Of a stretch of 5,869 bases of DNA, positions 1-5,432 are shown one piece after another. Source of the DNA: Acidobacteriaceae bacterium (GTDB taxonomy: Bacteria; Acidobacteriota; Terriglobia; Terriglobales; Acidobacteriaceae). The stretch spans positions 1-5,869 of the forward strand of contig JASHTU010000448.1 of NCBI GenBank assembly GCA_030040395.1. Reading direction: 5' to 3'. Below the pieces are notes generated by a model. It was not told the DNA's origin, did not search any database, and worked only from the letters and a program-made list of their open reading frames with translations. The position numbers and the translations under genes were made by a program. Each line of letters opens with the position of its first letter. The stretch's first letter is position 1.

Positions 1-1
1 G

Positions 2-229
2 CCCCGGTTCGACGTCCATATCGAGATCGGCGGTCTCGCCGGGGCAGTCGCGCAAGTAATCGGCAAGCAACCTCCCGACATCTTCCTATGGGCCCTCGAT
101 GGATCGGTTCCTCAGCTCATCAAGATGATGGGGCAGCTTTACCAGGATGGCCCGGTTTGGACAATGGTTCAAACCGCGCCAAGGTGGCCCACCGGGAAAG
201 AAGAAAAACCATCGCCAACTCGGCAGTAA
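2..229 (+). CDS. C-terminal fragment of an unidentified protein (5' end outside window)
   Basis: An open frame enters from the left edge (first full codon at base 2) and ends at TAA 227-229, giving 75 residues. It begins PRFDVHIEIGGLAGAVAQVI, continues through a stretch resembling QPPDIFLWALDGSVPQLIKM, and ends in a polar tail rich in Lys, Glu and Pro. The alternating hydrophobic pattern, the conserved-looking Gly/Pro positions and the WPTG segment before the disordered tail look like the end of a real beta-rich protein rather than a chance frame. From memory this resembles the C-terminus of hypothetical proteins common in Acidobacteriota, with no assigned function; no search was run. The start and any signal peptide lie outside the window. 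It is followed by 81 non-coding bases before the next gene on the same strand. Confidence 0.7.
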   Translation, partial: PRFDVHIEIGGLAGAVAQVIGKQPPDIFLWALDGSVPQLIKMMGQLYQDGPVWTMVQTAPRWPTGKEEKPSPTRQ

Positions 230-310
230 CATGACCGTCGTTCCAGGCCTGTCCGCAACTCCAGGGCAGGGTCGCTGGCCTCAGCGAACAATTCCATCTA
301 TCCTTACCCC

Positions 311-2443
311 ATGCCTGAACCCGCTTCCCCATCGGCGACCACCAATCGACTTGAGCATGCCGCCTCCTCCTATCTGCGCTCGGCGCGCCACCAACCCGTC
401 GACTGGCATGCATGGGGCGAGGCGGCTTTCGTACGGGCGCAATCTGAAGACAAACCCATCCTGCTCGACATCGGCGCGGTGTGGTGCCACTGGTGCCACG
501 TCATGGACCGCGAATCCTACGAGGACCCCGAAGTTGCCGCTCTCATCAACCGGCATTTCATCGCTGTCAAGGTTGATCGTGACGAGCGTCCCGACGTGGA
601 TGCGCGCTACCAGGCCGCGGTCTCGGCCATCAGCGGTCAGGGCGGCTGGCCGCTCACGGCGTTCCTCACCCCCGATGGCCGTCCCTACTTTGGCGGAACC
701 TACATTCCTCGCGACGACCGCTACGGCCGTCCCGGCATCGGCCGCGTTCTCACTGCCATGGCGCAGGTGTGGCGCGAGCGCCGCGATGAGGCCCTCGAAA
801 CCGCCGCTAATGTCATGGCGGCCATCGAGCACAACGAAAGCTTTTCCGCGCGCGGCTCCGAACTCTCCCCTGCCCTGGTCGAAAAAATCGCCGCATCGAT
901 CCTCGCCCAGTTCGATCCGCACCACGGAGGCTTTGGCTCGCAGCCCAAGTTCCCCCACCCCGCGGCGCTCGATTTGCTCCTTCAAGTTGCCCTCACCCGT
1001 GGCGACGCAAAGGCTCGTGAGGCGTTCACCGTCACGCTCGAAAAGATGGCCAGCGGCGGCGTCTATGACCAGCTTGCCGGCGGCTTTCACCGCTACTCGG
1101 TCGACGAGCGCTGGACCGTTCCGCACTTCGAAAAAATGCTCTACGACAACACCGAGCTCCTGCGCAACTACGTGCACGGCTACCAGAGCTTCGTGCGCGA
1201 GGACTTCGCGGCGACCGCGCGTGAGATCGTGGCCTGGCTCGACGACGTCATGACTGACCGCGAGCGCGGCGGCTTCTACGCCTCCCAGGACGCCGATGTC
1301 GGCCTCGACGACGACGGCGATTACTTCACTTGGACGCTCGACGAAGCCCGCGCTGTCCTCGACGGCGAAGAGCTGGAGATTGCTTCGGTTTACTGGGACA
1401 TCGGCGAACTGGGCGACATGCACCACAATCCGGCCAAAAACGTGCTCCACCTGAAGCGCGCCATGGCCGAAGTTGCGAATCGATTGGGCAAGAACGAGGA
1501 GCACCTGCGCGCGCTCCTCCATTCCGCCCGGCGCAAGCTGCTCGCCGCGCGCCTCCAGCGCCCCACTCCCTTCATCGATCGCACCCTCTATACCGGCTGG
1601 AACGCGATGGCCGTCACCGCGTATCTCGAAGCCGCGCGCGTGCTGCGCCTGGAAGACGCGCGTAACTTTGCCCTCCTCACCTTCGACCGGATCCTCGATC
1701 AGGCCTGGGACGGCGACGCAACCCTCCACCACGTCATCGCTTACCCCGACGGAATCGCTCCATCGGAAAATGCCCCTGGAACCCTCGACGACTATGCCTT
1801 CACCATCCACGCCGCCATAGACGCTTGGCTGGCATGCGGCGAGATGCGTTACTACGGCGCCGCCACTCGACTGGCCGACGCCATGATCGCCCGCTTTTAC
1901 GACCGCGCCGCCGGAGCCTTTTATGATTCCGCGGCGCCGGATGCGTCGGCTCCGCTGGGCGCATTAGCGGCCCGCCGCAAGCCCCTCCAGGACGCGCCCA
2001 CCCCGGCTGGCAATCCCACCGCCGCCGCGGCCCTGCTCCGCCTTGAAGCCCTCAGCGGCCGCAAGGAGTATCGCGAAATCGCCGAAGATACCTTGGCCTG
2101 CTTTGCCGGAATCGTCGAGCACTTCGGCCTTTACGCCGGCAGTTACGCCCTCGCTCTTGAGCGCCTCCGGCGCAATCCCGTGCAGGTCGTCATCGTGGGT
2201 TCGGATCCCCTTGCGGCGCACCTTGAAGCCACAGCCGTGGCGGGCTTCGCCGTCAACAAGACCGTGATCCGCATCGATCCCTCCCGTCTCGTTCCCGGCG
2301 GCCTTCCTGACGCCCTCGCCGAAACCGTCCTTCAGGTTCCCGTGCCCGCCGGCGCCGAAGCCTGGGCGCTGGTCTGCCGCGCCGGCGCCTGCCTCCCGCC
2401 CATCCCGGATGCGGAGGCGTTGCTTCAAGCTCTTTCGCTCTGA
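311..2443 (+). CDS. Thioredoxin domain-containing protein, YyaL/SPATA20 family (DUF255)
   Basis: A complete 710-residue protein, about the usual family length. Residues 12-130 form the DUF255 (Thioredox_DsbH) thioredoxin-like domain: [10 protein letters not shown] (27-36), an intact CxxC inside WCHWC (58-62, Cys59 and Cys62), [12 protein letters not shown] (89-100) and [20 protein letters not shown] (109-128). The rest matches the (alpha/alpha) barrel-like, glycosidase-like part of the family: [20 protein letters not shown] (249-268), then [11 protein letters not shown] (270-280), [10 protein letters not shown] (320-329), YTGWNAMA (427-434), DDYAF (493-497) and [20 protein letters not shown] (564-583). 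No signal peptide or membrane segment is seen, so it is probably cytoplasmic. The biochemical role of the family is not settled; thiol-redox activity is inferred from CxxC only. The ATG at 311 puts the conserved [11 protein letters not shown] stretch at residue 12, as expected, although no clear Shine-Dalgarno precedes it. It may be read from its own weak promoter or with the upstream gene. It converges with the MscS gene, 14 bases away. Confidence 0.95.
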   Translation: MPEPASPSATTNRLEHAASSYLRSARHQPVDWHAWGEAAFVRAQSEDKPILLDIGAVWCHWCHVMDRESYEDPEVAALINRHFIAVKVDRDERPDVDARYQAAVSAISGQGGWPLTAFLTPDGRPYFGGTYIPRDDRYGRPGIGRVLTAMAQVWRERRDEALETAANVMAAIEHNESFSARGSELSPALVEKIAASILAQFDPHHGGFGSQPKFPHPAALDLLLQVALTRGDAKAREAFTVTLEKMASGGVYDQLAGGFHRYSVDERWTVPHFEKMLYDNTELLRNYVHGYQSFVREDFAATAREIVAWLDDVMTDRERGGFYASQDADVGLDDDGDYFTWTLDEARAVLDGEELEIASVYWDIGELGDMHHNPAKNVLHLKRAMAEVANRLGKNEEHLRALLHSARRKLLAARLQRPTPFIDRTLYTGWNAMAVTAYLEAARVLRLEDARNFALLTFDRILDQAWDGDATLHHVIAYPDGIAPSENAPGTLDDYAFTIHAAIDAWLACGEMRYYGAATRLADAMIARFYDRAAGAFYDSAAPDASAPLGALAARRKPLQDAPTPAGNPTAAAALLRLEALSGRKEYREIAEDTLACFAGIVEHFGLYAGSYALALERLRRNPVQVVIVGSDPLAAHLEATAVAGFAVNKTVIRIDPSRLVPGGLPDALAETVLQVPVPAGAEAWALVCRAGACLPPIPDAEALLQALSL

Positions 2444-2457
2444 GTTTTGCGCTCTCG

Positions 2458-3450
2458 TCACTCGCCTGTGAACGGATTGCTCTCCTGCGGCTTGAGCGTG
2501 GTCGGATCGTGCACCGGCGTGGGCTCTTCTTCCTGCTGTCCTCCCGGCCCCGCCCCCGTCGCGCCGTACACGCGGAGCGGGTCCCCGGGGAGCAAACCGT
2601 GCTCTTCGAACGCCAGCCGCACCCGCCGCTGGAACTCCCGCATCGGGCCGTATTGCTTGGTCGCCACGGTCTTGAACACCACGGGAAAAATCAGTTGCGA
2701 CCCCTTTACCGAATCCACCCCCAATATCTGCGGATCGGCGACAAACAGATCCTTGAATTCCGGGCTTGAACGCACCTCCATCGCGATCTCCTTGAGCAGG
2801 GTCGTCACCTGGTCGGGATTCGCCGAGAAATCCACGCTCACATTGATGGTGGCCACCGAGAAGCCCACGCTCAAATTGGCCACGGTTGTGATCTGCGAGT
2901 TCGGAATCATGTACAACGTGCCATCGGCGTCGCGCACCGTGGTCTTGCGCAGCGTCATCGCCTCCACGTTTCCAGAAACGCCAGCCAGCTTCACTGAGTC
3001 GCCCACATTGAACTGCCCTTCAACCAGAATCAGGATGCCGTTGAACATGTCCTTGACGATGTTTTGCGCCGCCAGCCCGATGGCCACCCCCGCTATCCCC
3101 GCCGAGGCCAACAGCGGAGCCAGATTCATACCCAGCGTGTCCAGGAACTGCAGCCCTGCAATGACGCCGATGACCGCCAGCCCGGTGGCCCGAATCACCC
3201 CGGCCACCGTCTTCACCTCGGCAACGCGCCCCGGCGCCGGCGCGTGCAGCTCCGCCACCCGAATCATCCGGTTGGTGATCACTTTCAACAATTTATCCAG
3301 AATGAAGGCGATCAGAGCGATCACAATCAGATGTGGCAATTTGCTGTGGATGAATTCCTGGGTGTCGGCAACCCACTCATCCACCACCTTGCCCATAAAC
3401 CGGCTCTGAGCAAGGATTGCCCACACACCCGCCAAGCGATCTGCCATCAT
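2458..3450 (-). CDS. MscS-family small-conductance mechanosensitive ion channel
   Basis: A complete 330-residue inner-membrane channel of the MscS type, which opens under membrane tension to release solutes on hypo-osmotic shock. Three hydrophobic segments are visible: TM1 about 39-56, TM2 about 82-103, and the pore-lining TM3 about 109-143. TM3 has the Ala/Gly packing pattern (LASAGIAGVAIGLAAQNIVK, 114-133) followed by FNGILILVEGQFNVGDSV. The beta domain follows, with the signature VRDADGTLYMIPNSQI (172-187), equivalent to the RTADGKIIVIPNGKI stretch of E. coli MscS. The alpha/beta cytoplasmic domain runs to about 295, and the last 35 residues are a Gly/Gln/Glu/Pro-rich, probably disordered tail. 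The length is close to the three-helix MscS class and lacks the extra N-terminal domains of larger homologues. The start at 3450 is supported by GAGGAG nine bases upstream. An AT-rich hexamer (TAAAAT, complement of 3479-3484) could be a -10 box, without a clear -35. Confidence 0.95.
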   Translation of the reverse strand: MMADRLAGVWAILAQSRFMGKVVDEWVADTQEFIHSKLPHLIVIALIAFILDKLLKVITNRMIRVAELHAPAPGRVAEVKTVAGVIRATGLAVIGVIAGLQFLDTLGMNLAPLLASAGIAGVAIGLAAQNIVKDMFNGILILVEGQFNVGDSVKLAGVSGNVEAMTLRKTTVRDADGTLYMIPNSQITTVANLSVGFSVATINVSVDFSANPDQVTTLLKEIAMEVRSSPEFKDLFVADPQILGVDSVKGSQLIFPVVFKTVATKQYGPMREFQRRVRLAFEEHGLLPGDPLRVYGATGAGPGGQQEEEPTPVHDPTTLKPQESNPFTGE

Positions 3451-3459
3451 GCCAAAAAA

Positions 3460-3465
3460 CTCCTC
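3460..3465 (-). promoter_or_regulatory. Ribosome binding site of the MscS gene
   Basis: On the minus strand GAGGAG (complement of CTCCTC 3460-3465) lies nine bases before the ATG at 3450. It fixes the start at the first of two adjacent Met codons (ATGATG) rather than at the internal Met19. Confidence 0.7.
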
Positions 3466-3604
3466 GCTGGAGACTCCAATTTTAGACTAGACTGTGCCAA
3501 GGAGCCGGATTTCAGGCGGAGGCATCGCTTGACTTTGAGTGCAGGCTCTGAGCGGCACAGGTCTAGGAAACTCTTTCGTCGAAGCCAGAGGCGTCCGGGC
3601 GTCA

Positions 3605-3634
3605 GCGCAAGGCGGGCAGTTCCCGCCCTTGCGC
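3605..3634. repeat. Strong inverted repeat (hairpin), no T-tract
   Basis: GCGCAAGGCGGG (3605-3616) pairs with CCCGCCCTTGCGC (3622-3634) around a five-base loop, giving twelve base pairs with one bulged C. No run of T follows on either strand, so it is not a typical intrinsic terminator. It could be a protein-binding palindrome, an RNA leader structure or a remnant of a repeat. Function unknown. Confidence 0.65.
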
Positions 3635-3673
3635 GGCCAACCGGCGGAGCGCTGTTGACGCATCAGAATGAAT

Positions 3674-3689
3674 AAGGGCAAGCGCCCTT
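3674..3689. repeat. Short inverted repeat AAGGGC/GCCCTT
   Basis: AAGGGC (3674-3679) and GCCCTT (3684-3689) form a perfect six-base-pair stem with a four-base loop AAGC. It sits 40 bases after the larger hairpin, within the likely leader or promoter region of the exported-protein pair. No T-tract follows, and the stem is short enough to be chance. Confidence 0.35.
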
Positions 3690-3737
3690 GAGAGATTTGT
3701 TCGAGCGTTCCGGCCCAATCTCTCCGCGGCGCGCTTT

Positions 3738-3764
3738 TTGACATTCTGGGAAAATCTGTACCAG
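3738..3764 (+). promoter_or_regulatory. Weak candidate sigma-70-type promoter for the exported-protein pair
   Basis: A perfect -35 hexamer TTGACA (3738-3743) precedes the only loosely matching TACCAG (3759-3764) by 15 bases, which is shorter than the usual 16-18. If used, transcription would start about 75 bases before the ATG at 3844. The poor -10 makes this a guess. Confidence 0.25.
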
Positions 3765-3832
3765 TGGCCGGGCGCCGGAATTCCCGCTCCATCCGGCGAG
3801 AACTTGGGACCGGAACATCGCTGGCGCAGTGC

Positions 3833-3842
3833 GGAGGTGATC
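3833..3842 (+). promoter_or_regulatory. Near-ideal Shine-Dalgarno sequence
   Basis: GGAGGTGATC is a ten-base perfect complement to the conserved 3' end of bacterial 16S rRNA (GATCACCTCC). Its GGAGG core lies six bases before the ATG at 3844. It fixes the start of the first exported protein and predicts strong translation, unlike the weak or absent SDs of the DUF255 and second exported-protein genes. Confidence 0.85.
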
Positions 3843-3843
3843 G

Positions 3844-4341
3844 ATGAAAGTGCCGCGCGTGACTCGGAAACCGGCGGTCCTCCAACCGGGGGTGGCGGCG
3901 ATCGGCGGCTTGGCTCTCCTTCTGGCCCTGGCAACGGCGGGCCTTGCAGCTCGCGTCCATGCGCAATCCACCGAGCCAACCACTGCCCCACCCACGGCGC
4001 AAGCTGCAGCGCAATCCCCACCCCAGCCCGTGGCCCCCACGCCACCGCAGCCTGCAGCCACGCCCCAAACGGCAACCGCAAACTCTGCTTCTCCCGCGCC
4101 CGCCTCGGAAAGCGCCTCGAAAACCTCGGCAAACCTCGCCACGGAGCCAGCCGGCGACGGCCACGAGCAGCAGATCAACGGCCAATGCGCCGACCTGCTC
4201 AAAATGGCCACCGCGTTGAAATCCGAAATCGACAAGACCACCATGGACGAGCTTTCCGTCTCCGTGGTGCGCAAGGCGGACGAAATCGAACAGTTAGCCC
4301 GCAAGTTGAAAGGCGAAATCAAGCTTCCGCCAGACAAGTGA
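3844..4341 (+). CDS. Exported Pro/Ala-rich protein with short helical domain (paralogue 1)
   Basis: A 165-residue protein of unknown function. The basic N-terminus (KVPRVTRKP) and a hydrophobic segment (about 16-36) followed by ARVHA|QS form a probable signal peptide cleaved after Ala40, so the protein is periplasmic or otherwise extracytoplasmic. Residues 41-105 are a low-complexity linker of Pro, Ala, Thr, Ser and Gln. Residues 110-160 are charged and helical, containing ADLLKMATALKSEI and VRKADEIEQLARKLKGEI, probably two helices joined by a DKTTMDELS turn. Segment 116-159 aligns without gaps to residues 97-140 of the next gene product (16 of 44 identical), so the two are paralogues. From memory such proteins are frequent in Acidobacteriota genomes without assigned function. 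One Cys (Cys115) sits just before the shared segment. The start is set by a perfect Shine-Dalgarno. It is probably co-transcribed with the next gene, 18 bases downstream. Confidence 0.85.
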   Translation: MKVPRVTRKPAVLQPGVAAIGGLALLLALATAGLAARVHAQSTEPTTAPPTAQAAAQSPPQPVAPTPPQPAATPQTATANSASPAPASESASKTSANLATEPAGDGHEQQINGQCADLLKMATALKSEIDKTTMDELSVSVVRKADEIEQLARKLKGEIKLPPDK

Positions 4342-4359
4342 GCCTTCGCGACCACAGGA

Positions 4360-4860
4360 ATGAGACCGATCATGATCGACCAACTTTTTCAGCCCGCTCC
4401 CCATTCCCTCCGCCACTCCTGCATGTATGTTTCTTCGGCGCTGTGCCTGGCGCTGCTGGTGGGTGCGGCTCCAGTTCCGGCTCAGCGCTCCCTGTCCGGT
4501 GAGGGATCGCCCATTCACAATCAGGTGGGAACGGACCCCCTCGACCAGCAGCAGCCGTTTCCCATGGGTCCCAACGATCCGATCGCCCAGGAAAAGCGTT
4601 TGAAGGCCCTCAATGCCGAGCGCCAGAAGTCGATGGTCGCCGACACCAATAAACTGGTCAAGCTGGCCGCCGAATTGAACGCCGAAATCAACGGAAAACA
4701 TCCCGGCGAGCTCACGCTCTCTCAACTTCGCCAAGTCGCGGAGATCGAAAAACTGGCCCACAACATCAAGGAGAAGATGTGCACCTCGGTGCGCCCTGCG
4801 CCCATGATGGCGCCGCCTCCGCCCTTGATGACCCCGCCTGGAATCCCACCCCCGATGTGA
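4360..4860 (+). CDS. Exported protein with shared helical domain and Pro/Met-rich tail (paralogue 2)
   Basis: A 166-residue protein of unknown function. A hydrophobic stretch (about 23-40, MYVSSALCLALLVGAAPVPA) ending near APVPAQ is a probable signal peptide with cleavage after about Ala41. The 22-residue N-terminal extension is long, so the true start could be Met5 (4372) or Met22 (4423); no start has a convincing Shine-Dalgarno. After a short Gly/Pro/Gln linker (45-74), residues 75-140 are charged and strongly helical, including EKRLKALNAERQKSMVADT and the 44-residue segment 97-140 shared with the preceding gene. The conserved features are K-L-A-x-x-L-x-x-E-I, then E-L-x-x-S, and R-x-x-x-E-I-E-x-L-A. 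Cys141 follows directly, then a Pro/Met-rich tail (147-166) with runs of Pro. It may be a periplasmic helical adaptor or binding protein, but that is only inference. The transposon-like element begins 53 bases after the stop. Confidence 0.82.
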   Translation: MRPIMIDQLFQPAPHSLRHSCMYVSSALCLALLVGAAPVPAQRSLSGEGSPIHNQVGTDPLDQQQPFPMGPNDPIAQEKRLKALNAERQKSMVADTNKLVKLAAELNAEINGKHPGELTLSQLRQVAEIEKLAHNIKEKMCTSVRPAPMMAPPPPLMTPPGIPPPM

Positions 4861-4913
4861 GAGCCGCCCGCATTTTCCCTTTCACGCGAAAACCACACCA
4901 CCGCTGCCGCCAT

Positions 4914-4947
4914 CTAGAGCCTGTTATTAACTTTGGGGCAGGCAGCG
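4914..4947 (+). repeat. Left terminal inverted repeat of the element
   Basis: This 34-base repeat contains GTTATTAACTTTGG (4922-4935), itself including the small dyad GTTA-T-TAAC. It pairs with 5238-5271, with differences only at the 8th, 24th and 27th positions from the outer edge. Weak similarity seems to continue a few bases further inward. Confidence 0.9.
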
Positions 4948-4957
4948 TTGCGAGCGA

Positions 4958-5036
4958 AAATTCGGCCAGACGAGACCGAGCCCGCAGGCTGTGGCGGGTC
5001 CACCGTCAAGGGCGAGAACGAAGTATGGCCGAATTT
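4958..5036. repeat. Internal inverted repeat A of the element
   Basis: AAATTCGGCCA (4958-4968) and TGGCCGAATTT (5026-5036) are a perfect 11-bp inverted repeat enclosing 57 bases. Inside, CCCGC (4981-4985) and GCGGG (4994-4998) can form a smaller stem. In single-stranded DNA or RNA this would be one arm of the folded element. Confidence 0.7.
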
Positions 5037-5039
5037 CCA

Positions 5040-5067
5040 CCCCAGCGACGAGAAGCTGTCGCTGGGG
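5040..5067. repeat. Internal hairpin B (perfect 10-bp stem)
   Basis: CCCCAGCGAC (5040-5049) pairs perfectly with GTCGCTGGGG (5058-5067) around an eight-base loop (GAGAAGCT). The flanks (TCCA before, ACCCCGG after) recur around hairpin C at 5155-5183, showing that the two are related copies. Confidence 0.8.
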
Positions 5068-5101
5068 ACCCCGGATTTGCGCCGCAACCCTTCGGGACGG
5101 G

Positions 5102-5231
5102 GCCAATTTTCCCGTTTTCGCTGTCGCTCGTCGCTAGCAGACACCCGGTATCCACCCCGCGGACGAAAAGCGCATCCGCGGGGGCCCCGGGTATGCGTCC
5201 CTCCTCGCTCCTAGAACTCGAAAAAATTGGC
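5102..5231. repeat. Internal inverted repeat C, outer stem
   Basis: GCCAATTTT (5102-5110) and AAAATTGGC (5223-5231) form a 9-bp stem that encloses the hairpin at 5143-5192. The intervening flanks are weakly complementary, so the right third of the element may fold as one long imperfect hairpin. Confidence 0.55.
5143..5192. repeat. Internal hairpin C (9-bp GC-rich stem with outer extension)
   Basis: CCCCGCGGA (5155-5163) pairs perfectly with TCCGCGGGG (5175-5183) around an 11-base loop. Outside it, ACCCGG (5143-5148) can pair with CCGGGT (5187-5192). It aligns over about 46 bases with hairpin B and its flanks, with roughly one indel. Confidence 0.75.
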
Positions 5232-5237
5232 TCCCGT

Positions 5238-5271
5238 CGCTGCCCGCTCCAAAGTTAATAACAAGCTCTAG
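5238..5271 (-). repeat. Right terminal inverted repeat of the element
   Basis: The reverse complement matches the left end at 31 of 34 positions, including the same GTTATTAACTTTGG core and the GGCAGCG inner end. It ends with CTAG at 5268-5271, identical to the CTAG at the left edge. Confidence 0.9.
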
Positions 5272-5276
5272 TGCCT

Positions 5277-5303
5277 GGCGGGAAGGGATCGAATGCTTCC
5301 GCC
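5277..5303. repeat. Small hairpin next to the right end of the element
   Basis: GGCGGGAAG (5277-5285) pairs with CTTCCGCC (5296-5303), with one bulged G and a ten-base loop. It lies outside the terminal repeat, five bases from it. No T-run follows, so a terminator is unlikely; it may be part of the original intergenic sequence. Confidence 0.4.
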
Positions 5304-5310
5304 GGGTTGA

Positions 5311-5316
5311 TACAAT
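5311..5316 (+). promoter_or_regulatory. Possible -10 box of the E1 gene
   Basis: TACAAT (5311-5316) matches the -10 consensus at five of six positions and lies 116 bases before the E1 start, within a small dyad TGAT-ACA-ATCA (5308-5318). No good -35 hexamer is seen 16-18 bases upstream, so this would need an activator or is chance. Confidence 0.3.
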
Positions 5317-5432
5317 CAGGCGAGACACGACGTCTGGTTGCTGTTCCGGCGCCGCGCCCGCCGTCCCGGTCCGTTCAGCGGCGGTTGCAGCCGGGTGTCG
5401 CGTGGCGGAATCGCGTTGGGGGATGATAGGGA

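Larger units (their letters stand above)
3451..3843. other. Divergent intergenic region between MscS and the exported-protein pair
   Basis: This region of 393 bases separates two divergently transcribed genes. Frames crossing it are Arg/Pro-rich or overlap real genes in other frames, and none shows a domain-like sequence, so no protein gene is called. It contains three AGACT copies near the MscS start (3471-3475, 3484-3488, 3489-3493), a strong hairpin at 3605-3634, a short hairpin at 3674-3689, a TTGACA at 3738-3743, and the Shine-Dalgarno of the next gene at 3833-3842. No tRNA-like cloverleaf was found by eye. Promoters for both flanking genes must lie here or, for the pair, within reach of it. 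Confidence 0.75.
4914..5271. mobile_element. MITE-like non-autonomous element with 34-bp terminal inverted repeats
   Basis: The block of 358 bp is bounded by long inverted repeats at 4914-4947 and 5238-5271 that match at 31 of 34 positions. Both edges read CTAG, which fits either a 4-bp CTAG target duplication or a 2-bp TA duplication (4915-4916 and 5269-5270) around a 352-bp core starting GAGC. No credible transposase or other protein frame lies inside; open frames crossing it are overlaps in all directions. Internally it is full of hairpins. Size, terminal repeats, lack of coding capacity and target-site-like edges are the hallmarks of a MITE mobilised in trans by a transposase. TA or CTAG targets are known for the IS5-type and IS630/Tc1-type families, but the parent element was not identified. 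It lies between the exported-protein pair and the E1 gene and could affect termination or expression of either. Confidence 0.75.
4861..5432. other. Non-coding region between the exported-protein pair and the E1 gene
   Basis: No gene is supported over these 572 bases. Bases 4861-4913 are a short spacer, 4914-5271 the MITE-like element, and 5272-5432 the leader of the E1 gene, with a small hairpin and a -10-like hexamer. No T-tract terminator was found after the exported pair; the long inverted repeat of the element may serve in that role. Confidence 0.75.

Noticed and set aside
271..289. Small dyad TCGCT/AGCGA before the DUF255 start, considered as a terminator of the upstream gene
   Set aside because: Only five paired bases and no T-tract follows.
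147..1253. 368-codon + strand open frame overlapping the DUF255 gene
   Set aside because: It is Arg/Ser/Pro-rich with no domain-like pattern and lies in another frame of a gene with strong family motifs; typical GC-rich shadow.
281..1810. 509-codon minus-strand open frame opposite the DUF255 gene
   Set aside because: Long, but antisense to a clearly conserved protein. Its Val/Gly/Glu/Ala-rich sequence is what antisense GC-rich codons give, and no family motif is seen.
2444..2457. Possible bidirectional terminator between the convergent DUF255 and MscS genes
   Set aside because: The gap is 14 bases and shows no inverted repeat; only a TTTT is present.
2447..3409. 320-codon + strand open frame opposite the MscS gene
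   Set aside because: Antisense to the MscS gene, which has recognisable transmembrane and beta-domain motifs; the Ser/Thr/Pro-rich product is a shadow.
3494..3500. Minus-strand TTGGCAC resembling a sigma-54 -24 element upstream of MscS
   Set aside because: The required GC at -12 is absent at the correct spacing (AGTC instead of TTGC).
3487..4373. Three overlapping minus-strand open frames (176-236 codons) in and beyond the divergent intergenic region
   Set aside because: Arg/Gly/Ala-rich, mutually overlapping, and antisense to the exported protein with its perfect Shine-Dalgarno and signal peptide.
4779..5258. 159-codon + strand open frame running through the MITE-like element
   Set aside because: It starts inside the second exported-protein gene in another frame and translates hairpin sequence; no protein-like features.
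4914..5271. CRISPR array or phage attachment site as explanation for the repeats
   Set aside because: Repeats are inverted rather than regularly spaced direct copies, and no integrase or cas gene is nearby.
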